NCBI RefSeq assembly: GCF_000518485.1
Contig: NZ_JADR01000002.1
Location: forward strand, 1-64,000
Reading direction: 5' to 3'
DNA length: 64,000 nucleotides
DNA from: Olleya marilimosa CAM030
GTDB taxonomy: Bacteria > Bacteroidota > Bacteroidia > Flavobacteriales > Flavobacteriaceae
Shown here one piece after another: positions 8,699-18,156 of this stretch. Made by a program: the position numbers and the translations under genes. The notes beneath the pieces are model-generated. The model searched no databases and had not been told where the DNA came from. It was given only the letters and a program-made list of their open reading frames with translations. How positions within the stretch are numbered: position 1 is the stretch's first letter; every line of letters begins with the position of its first letter.

Positions 8699-11600
8699 AT
8701 GAAATTAACCATTACTTGTTTTTTTATTTTCTTCGGAATTTTTGCGTTTGCGCAAGAACAAGCTAATGGGTTAAACCGAAAGACTGTTGCCACAAGTAAA
8801 ACCATCCAAATTGACAGTGTTAGCATTAATGCTGATGGCTTTAAAATTGAAACCAAAGCAGGTACAACAATTGACAGTAGTTATTACAAAGTAGACTTTG
8901 GAAAGTCTACACTTACATTTTTAAAACCTGTTACCACAGATTCCATAATAATCAATTACCAAAGTTATCCCGAATTTTTAACCAAAACCTACAAACAGTT
9001 TGACAAAAGTGTTATTGTTGAAAACACAGACAATATTAATAAACTAGTCCAACTAACACAACCTAACACTAACAGCAGCTACAAACCGTTTGATGGCTTA
9101 ACAACCTCTGGAAGTATTAGTCGTGGTGTAACTATTGGTAATAATCAAAACTCGGTTTTAAACAGTGAGCTTGATTTACAAATTACAGGAAAACTAAACG
9201 ATAACGTCTCGCTTCGTGCTAGCATACAAGACGCCAATATACCTTTACAAGAAACAGGATATTCGCAACGTTTAGATGAGTTTGACCAAGTGTTTTTAGA
9301 ATTATTCTCTGACAATTGGGCCATTCGTGCAGGAGATATAGATTTAATTAATGACCAATCCTACTTTGCTAACTTCACAAAACGCGTACAAGGATTACAA
9401 GTCAAAGCTAAATTTGGAGACGACGACCAACAAACCAACGTATTTGCGTCTGGTGCTTTAGTGCGTGGTCAATTTACCAATTATCAATTTACTGCTCAAG
9501 AAGGTAACCAAGGTCCTTATAAACTACAAGGTCCAAACGGAGAATTATTTGTACTAATTGTCTCTGGTAGCGAAACCGTTTATGTAAATGGTGTAGCAAT
9601 AAAACGAGGTGAAAACGAAGATTATATTATAGATTATAACGCAGGCGAAATTATCTTTAATGCCACTTACCCAATGACATCTGAGATGAGAATTAGCATA
9701 GATTTTCAATACTCTGAAAGAAACTACTCCAGAATTGTAGCTTATGGTGGTGGAAATCATGAAAGCGAAAAACTAAAATTAGGCGTTTCAGTGTATTCTG
9801 AAAATGACTCAAAAAACAATCCATTACAACAAAATCTATCACAAGAACAAGTTGCAATTCTAAGCACTGCAGGAGACGACTCACAACAAATGGTTGCCTT
9901 GTCTGAAGTACCAGAAACCTTCAACGAGAATAGGATTTTATACAAAAAAGAAGATTTTAATGGTGACACTATTTATGTGTTTTCCAACAATCCAGACGAC
10001 ACCTTATTTGGTGTTACGTTTACATTAGTTGGAGACAATCAAGGTGATTACATATTGTCTTCTAGCAATGCTATAAATAACATTTATCAATTTACACCAC
10101 CTATTGCAGGCGTAAAACAAGGTAATTACGCACCAATTGTGCAATTGGTAGCACCAACATTACTACAAATAGCAACCGTAAACGGAGTCTACAAACCTAC
10201 TAAAAAGACTGAAATTGGTTTTGAAGTTGCTGCCAGTAAAAACGATCTAAACCTGTTTTCTAGCCTAGACGATGCCAACAATAATGGCTTAGCTACCAAA
10301 TTAACAGTAGAGCAAAACGTAATAAAAAATGATAGCTTATGGAATGTAAATGCGGTTTTTGATGCAGATTACATTCAACAAAATTTTAAAACTATACAAC
10401 GTTTGTATGCTCCAGAATTTAATCGTGATTGGAATTTAAGCCAAGACAACTCAAACTTACTAAATGTCAACTTAGGTAACCAAGCATTAATTACTGCAGG
10501 ATTACAAAGTTATCACTATAAAAAAGGGCAAATCAATTACAATTTTCAACATTTAAATTATTCCGAAAATTTTAATGGAAACAAACATAATCTTAACGCC
10601 AATTTAAACATTGGAAATACACGATTAAACACAGCATCTAGCATATTAAAAGCAAACGGGACAACAAATTCCTCTAAGTTTTTCAGAACCTATAATAAAG
10701 CCATCTACAACTTAAAAAAACAATGGATTGGAACAGGTTTTTCTGCAGAAGAAAACAAAGAACGTATTAACCAAACACAACAATTTACCAATTTAACCCA
10801 ACGTTTTACTGCTTATGAAGCTTTTACAGGTATTGGTGATAGTACAAATGTCTACGCAGAAGTTGGTTACAAATACCGTGTTAATGACAGTTTACGTAAC
10901 GGTAAACTAGATCGCGTAAACAGCTCAAACACATATTATTTAGACACTAGATTACTTAAAAACGAAAAAACAAATCTGTCCTTATATGTTAATTACAGAA
11001 CTTTAAAAAATAAAGACCAAGAACAGCCAAACGAAAACTCATTAAACTCTCGCCTATTATTTAATCAGCGTTTTTTAAAAAATGGTATTGTTTGGAACAC
11101 TGCATTTGAAACTAATTCCGGAACCTTACCTCAACAAGACTTTACTTATGTGCAGGTCGAGCCTGGTCAAGGTGCGTATACATGGATAGATTATAATGAA
11201 AACGGAATCCAAGAACTTGAAGAGTTTGAAATAGCGCAATTCCAAGATCAAGGTGAATATATTAGAGTCCTTTTACCTAATCAAGTTTTTATTAAAACAC
11301 ACCAAAATAGGTTAAGTCAAACCCTTACCCTAAATCCTATTGATTGGGTAAACGCTGAGAGTAAAACAAAAAAAATATTATCTAAGTTTTATAATCAAAG
11401 TAGTTATTTAATTGATCGAAAAATTATACGTGACGATGCTGATTTTGACTTAAACCCATTTAAACAAGGCGAAGACAACCAACTAGGCTTAACACTTAAT
11501 TTTAGAAATGTATTGTTTTTTAATCGTGGAAAACAACGTTACACCACGTCTTACACCTATTTATGGAATAGTAGCGAAAACACATTAAGCTTCGGGTTTA

Positions 11601-12142
11601 TAGAGAATAATCTTAAAAGTCATCAATTAAATTTTATACACAAAATTAAAAACAGTTGGTTAGTAACTGTGACTTCAGCATTGGAACAACAATTTAGCAA
11701 CAGCGAAAATTTCAGCAGCAAAAACTTTGATATTGACACCAATAAACTCAACCCTAAGTTATCCTATTTATTAAACGATAACGTACAATTTGATGTGTTT
11801 TATCAATTTACAAACAAAGACAATACTATTAATAATCTAGAGACCTTAAAACAACAAAAATACGGTCTGTCATTTGCATATTCTCCTAAAGGAAATGCGC
11901 AAGTTGGTGCCATTTCTGGCGAATTTAATGTCTTTAACAACACCTTTGAAGGTAACGCTAACAGTCCTGTCGCTTTCCAAATGCTTGAGGGTTTACAACC
12001 CGGAAAAAACTTTACTTGGACCTTACTAGCACAAAAAAAACTAACCAAATTTTTAGATTTAAACCTAACGTATTTTGGACGTAAAACTGAAACCAGCAAG
12101 ACCATACATACAGGAAATGTGCAACTAAAAGCTTATTTTTAG
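8699..12142 (+). CDS. Large outer-membrane protein of unknown function
   Basis: An 1147-residue exported protein. A signal peptide is visible (residues 1-18, ending FAFAQ). The N-terminal 130 residues look like a soluble beta domain. From about 135 onward alternating amphipathic strands (LDLQITGKL, SLRASIQD, QVKAKFG) and a terminal aromatic residue (KAYF) suggest a very large outer-membrane beta-barrel or a plug plus barrel. A conserved-looking central block near residues 820-850 reads AYTWIDYNENGIQELEEFE, resembling a calcium-binding loop. I do not recognise a named family; proteins of this type are conserved hypotheticals in Bacteroidota. Its stop interlocks with that of the convergent gene at 12139. 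Confidence 0.8.
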   Translation: MKLTITCFFIFFGIFAFAQEQANGLNRKTVATSKTIQIDSVSINADGFKIETKAGTTIDSSYYKVDFGKSTLTFLKPVTTDSIIINYQSYPEFLTKTYKQFDKSVIVENTDNINKLVQLTQPNTNSSYKPFDGLTTSGSISRGVTIGNNQNSVLNSELDLQITGKLNDNVSLRASIQDANIPLQETGYSQRLDEFDQVFLELFSDNWAIRAGDIDLINDQSYFANFTKRVQGLQVKAKFGDDDQQTNVFASGALVRGQFTNYQFTAQEGNQGPYKLQGPNGELFVLIVSGSETVYVNGVAIKRGENEDYIIDYNAGEIIFNATYPMTSEMRISIDFQYSERNYSRIVAYGGGNHESEKLKLGVSVYSENDSKNNPLQQNLSQEQVAILSTAGDDSQQMVALSEVPETFNENRILYKKEDFNGDTIYVFSNNPDDTLFGVTFTLVGDNQGDYILSSSNAINNIYQFTPPIAGVKQGNYAPIVQLVAPTLLQIATVNGVYKPTKKTEIGFEVAASKNDLNLFSSLDDANNNGLATKLTVEQNVIKNDSLWNVNAVFDADYIQQNFKTIQRLYAPEFNRDWNLSQDNSNLLNVNLGNQALITAGLQSYHYKKGQINYNFQHLNYSENFNGNKHNLNANLNIGNTRLNTASSILKANGTTNSSKFFRTYNKAIYNLKKQWIGTGFSAEENKERINQTQQFTNLTQRFTAYEAFTGIGDSTNVYAEVGYKYRVNDSLRNGKLDRVNSSNTYYLDTRLLKNEKTNLSLYVNYRTLKNKDQEQPNENSLNSRLLFNQRFLKNGIVWNTAFETNSGTLPQQDFTYVQVEPGQGAYTWIDYNENGIQELEEFEIAQFQDQGEYIRVLLPNQVFIKTHQNRLSQTLTLNPIDWVNAESKTKKILSKFYNQSSYLIDRKIIRDDADFDLNPFKQGEDNQLGLTLNFRNVLFFNRGKQRYTTSYTYLWNSSENTLSFGFIENNLKSHQLNFIHKIKNSWLVTVTSALEQQFSNSENFSSKNFDIDTNKLNPKLSYLLNDNVQFDVFYQFTNKDNTINNLETLKQQKYGLSFAYSPKGNAQVGAISGEFNVFNNTFEGNANSPVAFQMLEGLQPGKNFTWTLLAQKKLTKFLDLNLTYFGRKTETSKTIHTGNVQLKAYF
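12126..12141. repeat. 16-base direct repeat, copy 1
   Basis: TAAAAGCTTATTTTTA lies at the 3' end of the outer-membrane protein gene, where it encodes the final KAYF. It recurs exactly at 13307-13322, so the two copies bracket the YD-repeat-like gene. It could be an insertion scar or chance in AT-rich DNA. Confidence 0.5.
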
Positions 12143-13224
12143 TAATATTTTATTTTTCGAACCCAAGCATAAAAAGGCTCTCCATTAACAATTTTTGTAA
12201 TTTTTGTCCAATTACCTTTTTTATCAAACTTATATTTAAAATCTAATGTCTTTGTTATATCATTATCTATAATAATGGTTCTAATTACATAATCTTCTTT
12301 ATTGTAAAATGTCTTAATTATACTAAAAGTAGAATCATTAGTTGTTGTCTCTTTCTCGTAAGTTTTAAAGCCTTTATTGTTATAGTCATAGACTACTTTT
12401 ATATAATTAGTGGTATCATTAATATTCGAATAATTTTTATACTCAATTAAATAATTTCTATCATCGTATTTATAAACCTGTTTTGATCGAATACTATTAG
12501 TGGATGTGTTATAGTTTAGCTGCAGTATCATATTTCCTCTCTCATCATATCTAAATTCATTAATATTCCTTTCTTTATTTTGAAATTTTGATTGAGCCTT
12601 CTTAGATTTTAGCTTGTTAAGTATATATTTTATATAGGTTCTAATTACTTTTCCTTCGTTATTAAGTTCATATAAAGTTGTATAATCCTCTCCATCTTCA
12701 TCTATTCTTCTACTTTCAATTACGTTATTATTTTCATCACTAATCGAATACCAATGCACAAATTCATTAGGCTCTAAGCTATTATAATAACTCATAGCAA
12801 TTGGTTTATTTAACTGGTTATAATGGTATTTAACCATCCAAAACTCATCATCCCAAGACACTTCTTTTTGCTCAATTAAATTATTTTTTTTATCATAAGA
12901 ATAATAAAAAGTTCTTTCTACTTCTCCCAAGAAATCGAACCAAACCTCATTATCTTTAAGTCCTTTTCTATTAAAATCTGTTTTGCAATTAATATAACCT
13001 ACGCCTTTATCTTTAAAAAAACTTTTCAGATTTCCCTTCTTATATCTTGCTATATCCATAAAACTATAATCTTGATATTCGGTATAATGTTTTGGCATTT
13101 TGGTTTTTAAAAACAAAAACCTCTCATTAACCGACTTTGGACTACCATAGATAGTATCCACGTTTTGTTGGCCAAACACTAGTGAAACAAAAAATAAGAG
13201 GATAAATTTTAAAAATAATTGCAT
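12139..13224 (-). CDS. Secreted YD-repeat-like (RHS-like) protein
   Basis: A 361-residue protein with a signal peptide (residues 1-18, ending VFGQ). From about residue 100 onward it consists of short repeats of the type YSYDKKNNLIEQK, YRYDERGNMI, YKYDDRNYLIEYK and YDYNNKGFKTYEK, spaced 20-25 residues apart. These resemble RHS/YD repeats and the toxin_rhs-less WG/YD proteins common in Bacteroidota. No toxin or protease domain is visible. The gene looks more AT-rich than its neighbours and is bracketed by a 16-base direct repeat, both hints of late acquisition. Function unknown. Confidence 0.8.
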   Translation of the reverse strand: MQLFLKFILLFFVSLVFGQQNVDTIYGSPKSVNERFLFLKTKMPKHYTEYQDYSFMDIARYKKGNLKSFFKDKGVGYINCKTDFNRKGLKDNEVWFDFLGEVERTFYYSYDKKNNLIEQKEVSWDDEFWMVKYHYNQLNKPIAMSYYNSLEPNEFVHWYSISDENNNVIESRRIDEDGEDYTTLYELNNEGKVIRTYIKYILNKLKSKKAQSKFQNKERNINEFRYDERGNMILQLNYNTSTNSIRSKQVYKYDDRNYLIEYKNYSNINDTTNYIKVVYDYNNKGFKTYEKETTTNDSTFSIIKTFYNKEDYVIRTIIIDNDITKTLDFKYKFDKKGNWTKITKIVNGEPFYAWVRKIKYY

Positions 13225-13306
13225 AATTACTAAATCAGTCTATCAAAGATTATAAAACAATTTAATTTAAAAAAATGCTATTTAGGGAACTCCTCTTGAC
13301 AGCGAG

Positions 13307-13322
13307 TAAAAGCTTATTTTTA
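13307..13322. repeat. 16-base direct repeat, copy 2
   Basis: Exact copy of 12126-12141, located 1181 bases away in the leader region of the metal operon. In one frame it would still read VKAYF-stop, as if it were a vestige of the outer-membrane protein's 3' end. Confidence 0.5.
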
Positions 13323-13336
13323 AGACATTTGTAACT

Positions 13337-13365
13337 TTTGTTACCATAAGACACATCTAATTTTG
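13337..13365 (+). promoter_or_regulatory. Promoter of the heavy-metal operon with overlapping palindrome
   Basis: A -33 TTTG (13337-13340) is followed after 17 bases by TAATTTTG (13358-13365), an exact TAnnTTTG -7 box, 17 bases before the ATG at 13383. The palindrome GTAAC-TTTT-GTTAC (13331-13344) covers the -33 element and could be an operator for a metal-responsive regulator. No regulator gene is adjacent. Confidence 0.65.
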
Positions 13366-13382
13366 TAAATTTGATTGTTATT

Positions 13383-13772
13383 ATGAGCAAAATTCTAGCC
13401 ATCACCTATTCACTTTTGATTCTCGTGCAGAGTTTCAACATAAACTTGGAAGATATTTCTAAGTTTAGTGTGTTGCTAGAACATGCCGAATTCCATAAAG
13501 CAAATTATGGTGATACGTTTTTTGAGTTTTTAGCAGAACACTATGGAGATGCCAGAAACAGTCATGATAATGACCACAAAGAGCACGAAGACCTTCCGTT
13601 TAAGGATAATCACCACATGTGTACACATATCAACATTTCTTTTATAGGTATTGCAAACAATTTCGAGATTAACTACCAAGAATTTATTGAAATCCCTTTT
13701 AACTTTCACTACAACGAAACGATAACAGACTCTGAAAAAACTTCTATTTTTCAGCCACCCAGACACGCATAA
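13383..13772 (+). CDS. His-rich small exported protein opening the metal operon
   Basis: A 129-residue protein with a hydrophobic N-terminal export signal (AITYSLLILVQS). The mature part is rich in His with acidic residues, including HAEFHK, EHYG, HDNDHKEHED and NHHMCTH, which suggests periplasmic divalent metal binding. It precedes the RND pump by 66 bases under a shared promoter. By position it may be a metal chaperone or sensor for the efflux system; this is inference. The ATG at MSKIL is preferred because the upstream TTG would lie only five bases from the -7 box. I do not recognise a named family. Confidence 0.7.
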   Translation: MSKILAITYSLLILVQSFNINLEDISKFSVLLEHAEFHKANYGDTFFEFLAEHYGDARNSHDNDHKEHEDLPFKDNHHMCTHINISFIGIANNFEINYQEFIEIPFNFHYNETITDSEKTSIFQPPRHA

Positions 13773-13838
13773 TTTAGTTTAGAATCTAATCCTGTTTACT
13801 TAAAACAGGCATTTATTATTTCTTAATTATTATGAATT

Positions 13839-16800
13839 ATGTTAGAAAACATCATAAGATTCAGCTTAAAAAATAAGCTGATTATTTTCCTTTTTACAGC
13901 CTTTATTATAGGCTTCGGTATTTTCTCGTTAACCAAAATACCAATTGGTGCTGTTCCAGACATTACCAATAACCAAGTTCAGGTTATTACCACATCGCGT
14001 AATTTATCTACGCAAGATGTCGAGCAATTTATAACCTATCCTGTGGAGCTTGAAATGGCCAATTTACCAGGTGTTGAAGAGATTCGTTCGGTTTCCAAAT
14101 TTGGATTATCTGTGGTAACCATCGTTTTTAATGACGACATGGGAACCTTTTTACCAAGACAACTTATTGCTGAAAAAATAAAATCGGCTTCCGAGAAAAT
14201 ACCAGAAGGTTTCGGTACTCCAGAAATGGGACCAATAACTACTGGTTTGGGTGAAATCTACCAATACATTTTAGATGTAAAGCCTGGTTACGAAAACAAA
14301 TATTCCACAACCGATTTGCGTACCATCCAAGATTGGATTGTAAAGCGTCAATTGTCAGGCATTCCTGGAGTGGTTGAAGTGAATACTTGGGGCGGATTTT
14401 TAAAGCAATACGAAGTTGCTATTAACCCAAACAAACTAACTGCAATGAATATTTCTATTGCAGAAATTTACAAGGCTTTAGAAAAAAACAACAGTGTATC
14501 TGGTGGTGGTTATATCGAAAAAAATGACAAAGCTTTTTTTATTCGTGGTGAAGGTTTGGTAGGCTCTTTAGAAGATATTAAAAACATAGTCGTTAAAAAT
14601 GATGGCTCACCAATTTACATTAAAGATGTTGCTATTGTTGGCTTTGGAAGCGCAACACGTTTTGGAGCCATTACAGGAAATGGAGAAGGCGAAAAAGTAT
14701 TAGGACAAATCATGATGCTTAAAGATGGTAACTCTAAAGAAGTTATAGACACTGTAAAAGAACGCGTAGCATCCATACAAAGCACATTGCCAGAAGGTGT
14801 TTATATTAATGGTTTTTTAGAGCGAAGCGAGCTGATTGGAAAAACCACATTTACCGTTGCCGAAAACTTAATTCTAGGCTCTTTAATCGTCATTTTTGTG
14901 GTGGTTTTACTATTGGGTAATTGGCGTTCAGGTTTGGTTGTTGCTTCTGTTATTCCGTTAAGTTTATTGTTTGCAATTATATTGATGCGTCAATTTGGTG
15001 TCGATGCCAATTTAATGAGTTTAGGTGCTATTGATTTTGGAATTATTATAGATGGAGCAGTCATAATTGTCGAGTTTATTGCGTTTCAAATTATGTCTAA
15101 AGCGTCGCAGCTTTCAGAAATTAATAAAAACAAAAAACAAGCCGAAATTGACCAAATAACACTAAAAAGCGCTTCAAAAATGATGAATTCTGCCATTTTT
15201 GGGCAATTAATCATATTAATCGTGTTTATTCCAATTCTGTCTTTAAGTGGTATTGAAGGCAAAATGTTTAAGCCTATGGCAATGACGTTCAGCTTTGCTT
15301 TAATAGGCGCAATGATTTTATGTTTAACCTATGTTCCTGTGGTCTCATCGTTGTTTTTAAAGCCAAGTAAACAGTCTGCAAAAAACATTTCGGTTAGACT
15401 AATGCACTTTTTAAATAAAGGCTACCAACCTATTATTAATTGGGCATTGTCTAACAAAAAAATAGTGGTTGTATTATCTGCTATTTTACTAGCGTCTAGT
15501 ATATGGATTTTTAGTAAAATGGGAGGCGAATTTGTACCAACTTTAGACGAAGGCGATTTTGTTATTCAACCTGTTTTAAAAACTGGAACTTCACTTGGAA
15601 AAACGATAGAAATCACAACAAGAATTGAACAAATTCTTTTAGATAATTTTCCAGAAGTAGACCAAGTGGTTACACGTATTGGCGCTGCAGAAGTCCCAAC
15701 AGACCCAATGTCTATGGAAGAAAGTGATGTGATTATTAAACTGAAACCTAAAAAAGAATGGACATCTGCACATAGTAAAGATGCATTAGCAGATAAGTTC
15801 AAGGAAGCTTTAGCAGTTATTCCAGGAATGGAAGTAGAATTTACCCAACCTATAGAAATGCGATTTAACGAGCTAGTTACTGGTGTTCGTGCAGATGTTG
15901 CGATTAAAATTTTTGGAGAAAACTTAACCGTTTTAGCTAATAAAGCAGATGAAATTAAAAGACTTATTGAAAATGTAGAAGGTGCTGCAGATATTTCAGT
16001 TGAAAAAGTAGAAGGCTTACCACAAATGAGTGTGAAATTCAACAGAAGTAAAATTGCGCGTTACGGACTTAATATTTCCGATTTAAACGATGTTATTTCC
16101 ATGGGATTTGCTGGTAAAACAGCAGGAAGTGTTTTTGAAGGTGAAAAACGTTTTGATTTAGTGCTTCGACTTCAAGAAAATAATAGAAAAAACATGGAAA
16201 GTCTTCAAAACCTCTATGTCGATACACCAAGTGGAACTAAAATTCCGCTTAGCGAATTAGCAGAAATTAGCTATACAACTGGTCCTGCTCAAATATCTCG
16301 AGACGACACCAAACGTCGTATTGTAGTTGGTATTAACGTTAGAAACCGAGATTTACAATCTGTTGTAAACGACGTGCAACACATTATTGAAAGCAAGCTA
16401 AAACTTCCCGTTGGTTACACTATTACGTATGGTGGACAATTTGAAAACTTACAAAGTGCAAAAGACCGCTTATTAGTTGCAGTACCTGTGGCTTTAGTCT
16501 TAATATTTATCCTCCTTTATTTTGCATTTAACTCGGTTAAAGAAGCGCTAATTGTGTATTCTGCTATTCCATTATCTGCAGTTGGTGGCATCCTTTTATT
16601 ATGGTTAAGAGATTTACCTTTTAGTATTTCGGCAGGTGTTGGTTTTATTGCATTATTTGGAATTGCAGTACTAAACGGAATTGTATTAATCGAGCATTTT
16701 AAAGAACTTAAAGCGGAAGGTTTCAGCAATATAAACGAACGTATTAAAAAAGGAACCACAGAACGTTTACGACCAGTTTTACTTACTGCATCAGCTGCAG

Positions 16801-18152
16801 CTTTAGGGTTTTTACCTATGGCTGTTTCTACAAATGCTGGTGCAGAAGTACAACGTCCTTTAGCAACGGTTGTTATTGGTGGTTTGTTTACTGCAACTTT
16901 ACTAACCTTAGTAGTATTACCTGTTTTATATGCTTGGTTTGAAGAAAAAAAAGCGCTTAAAATGAATAAGAAAACTATTATTTCTGTGATTGTCTTGCTT
17001 TTAACTTTTAGTATTCAAGCACAAAACAAACAACTAAATATTGAACAAACGATAGCATTAGCAATTGAAAACAATGCGAATTTAAAAGCTGAAAACTTAA
17101 AAATTGACCAATCCAATACTTTAGTTGGTTCGGCTTTTACGTTTGATAAAACGAGTGTTTATTATAATTATGACGAAAGTAATTTAGCTATAAATAATGA
17201 GCCTCTTAAGGTTTTTGGCATCTCACAAGATTTTAAATTTCCAACGGTTTATTTTGCTGAAAAGAAAGTGAACGAATCTAAAGTTAGTTTACAAGAAGCT
17301 AATTTTAGTTTGCAATTACAGCAAATAAAAAAACAAGTTTATGCTAATTATTACCAATTAAGTTATGCTAAAAACAAAGCAAAAAATTATAAGTACTTAG
17401 ACAGCTTATATAAAGATTTTGCTCAAAAAGCAAAGCGTCGTTTTGAGTTAGGCGAAACTAATTATCTAGAAATGATTTCTGCTCAATCCAAACAGAAACA
17501 GTTAGAAACACGCTACAAACAATCACTTCAAGACGTTGTTTTATATAGAGAACAACTTAAAAAAATAGTGCAAGTAGATTCTATAACTATTGAAGACAGT
17601 TTGCTTCAAAAACTAGAAGTAGCGCAATTATCTGCCAATCAAAATGTGGGTTTATCGGTTTTTGATGCGACTATAAATTATCAAAAAGCACAAACTAAAT
17701 TAGAAAAACAAAGCATGCTTCCAGATTTAAATGCGGAATATTTTCAAGGTACAAACAGTACTCTAAACGATAATATTAAAGGCTATCAATTGGGCCTTAA
17801 AATTCCTATTTTATTTGGTGGTCAACGTTCAAAAATTAAAGCTTCTAAAATTGCACAAGATATTATTGCCGAACAAAAACAAGATTATCAGGCTAAATTA
17901 AATGCTGAATATCAATCGTTATTGGCAAAGCTTCAGCAGTACGAAGACGCTATTAATTATTACGAAACGCAAGGAAAAACCCTTTCCGAAGAAATTATAA
18001 AAACAGCAAATAGAACCTTTAAAGAAGGTGAAATTGATTTCTTTCAATACATCCAAAGTTTAGAGACTGCAAAAGATATTCAGCTTAGCTATTTAGAGCA
18101 ATTAAATCAATACAATCAAACCGTAATTACCATCAATCACTTAACACTATAA
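13839..18152 (+). CDS. CzcA/CusA-type RND metal pump fused to a TolC-like outer-membrane factor
   Basis: A 1437-residue fusion. Residues 1-1037 are a complete heavy-metal RND transporter of the inner membrane (opening LENIIRFSLKNK; two 6-helix bundles; periplasmic loops). The helix-4 signature DFGIIIDGA with D399 and D405 is the DFGxxxDGA type of divalent-cation (Zn/Co/Cd/Ni) pumps rather than Cu/Ag CusA. Residue 1042 onward (M1042, bases 16962-16964) starts like a fresh signal peptide (NKKTIISVIVLLL, SIQAQ) and continues as a roughly 396-residue TolC/CzcC-like helical outer-membrane factor. Such fusions occur in Bacteroidota. Topology fits: the RND part ends in the cytoplasm and the second signal would export the rest. 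The adaptor follows 4 bases later. Confidence 0.92.
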   Translation: MLENIIRFSLKNKLIIFLFTAFIIGFGIFSLTKIPIGAVPDITNNQVQVITTSRNLSTQDVEQFITYPVELEMANLPGVEEIRSVSKFGLSVVTIVFNDDMGTFLPRQLIAEKIKSASEKIPEGFGTPEMGPITTGLGEIYQYILDVKPGYENKYSTTDLRTIQDWIVKRQLSGIPGVVEVNTWGGFLKQYEVAINPNKLTAMNISIAEIYKALEKNNSVSGGGYIEKNDKAFFIRGEGLVGSLEDIKNIVVKNDGSPIYIKDVAIVGFGSATRFGAITGNGEGEKVLGQIMMLKDGNSKEVIDTVKERVASIQSTLPEGVYINGFLERSELIGKTTFTVAENLILGSLIVIFVVVLLLGNWRSGLVVASVIPLSLLFAIILMRQFGVDANLMSLGAIDFGIIIDGAVIIVEFIAFQIMSKASQLSEINKNKKQAEIDQITLKSASKMMNSAIFGQLIILIVFIPILSLSGIEGKMFKPMAMTFSFALIGAMILCLTYVPVVSSLFLKPSKQSAKNISVRLMHFLNKGYQPIINWALSNKKIVVVLSAILLASSIWIFSKMGGEFVPTLDEGDFVIQPVLKTGTSLGKTIEITTRIEQILLDNFPEVDQVVTRIGAAEVPTDPMSMEESDVIIKLKPKKEWTSAHSKDALADKFKEALAVIPGMEVEFTQPIEMRFNELVTGVRADVAIKIFGENLTVLANKADEIKRLIENVEGAADISVEKVEGLPQMSVKFNRSKIARYGLNISDLNDVISMGFAGKTAGSVFEGEKRFDLVLRLQENNRKNMESLQNLYVDTPSGTKIPLSELAEISYTTGPAQISRDDTKRRIVVGINVRNRDLQSVVNDVQHIIESKLKLPVGYTITYGGQFENLQSAKDRLLVAVPVALVLIFILLYFAFNSVKEALIVYSAIPLSAVGGILLLWLRDLPFSISAGVGFIALFGIAVLNGIVLIEHFKELKAEGFSNINERIKKGTTERLRPVLLTASAAALGFLPMAVSTNAGAEVQRPLATVVIGGLFTATLLTLVVLPVLYAWFEEKKALKMNKKTIISVIVLLLTFSIQAQNKQLNIEQTIALAIENNANLKAENLKIDQSNTLVGSAFTFDKTSVYYNYDESNLAINNEPLKVFGISQDFKFPTVYFAEKKVNESKVSLQEANFSLQLQQIKKQVYANYYQLSYAKNKAKNYKYLDSLYKDFAQKAKRRFELGETNYLEMISAQSKQKQLETRYKQSLQDVVLYREQLKKIVQVDSITIEDSLLQKLEVAQLSANQNVGLSVFDATINYQKAQTKLEKQSMLPDLNAEYFQGTNSTLNDNIKGYQLGLKIPILFGGQRSKIKASKIAQDIIAEQKQDYQAKLNAEYQSLLAKLQQYEDAINYYETQGKTLSEEIIKTANRTFKEGEIDFFQYIQSLETAKDIQLSYLEQLNQYNQTVITINHLTL

Positions 18153-18156
18153 AGCG

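Noticed and set aside
16962-18152. A separate TolC gene starting at the internal ATG (M1042)
   Set aside because: The frame is continuous with the RND pump and has no stop or spacing between them, so it is annotated as one fusion; an internal start remains possible but unproven.
13839-18152. CusA-type copper/silver specificity for the RND pump
   Set aside because: The helix-4 motif is DFGxxxDGA, typical of divalent-cation pumps, and the linked ATPase has SPC rather than CPC.
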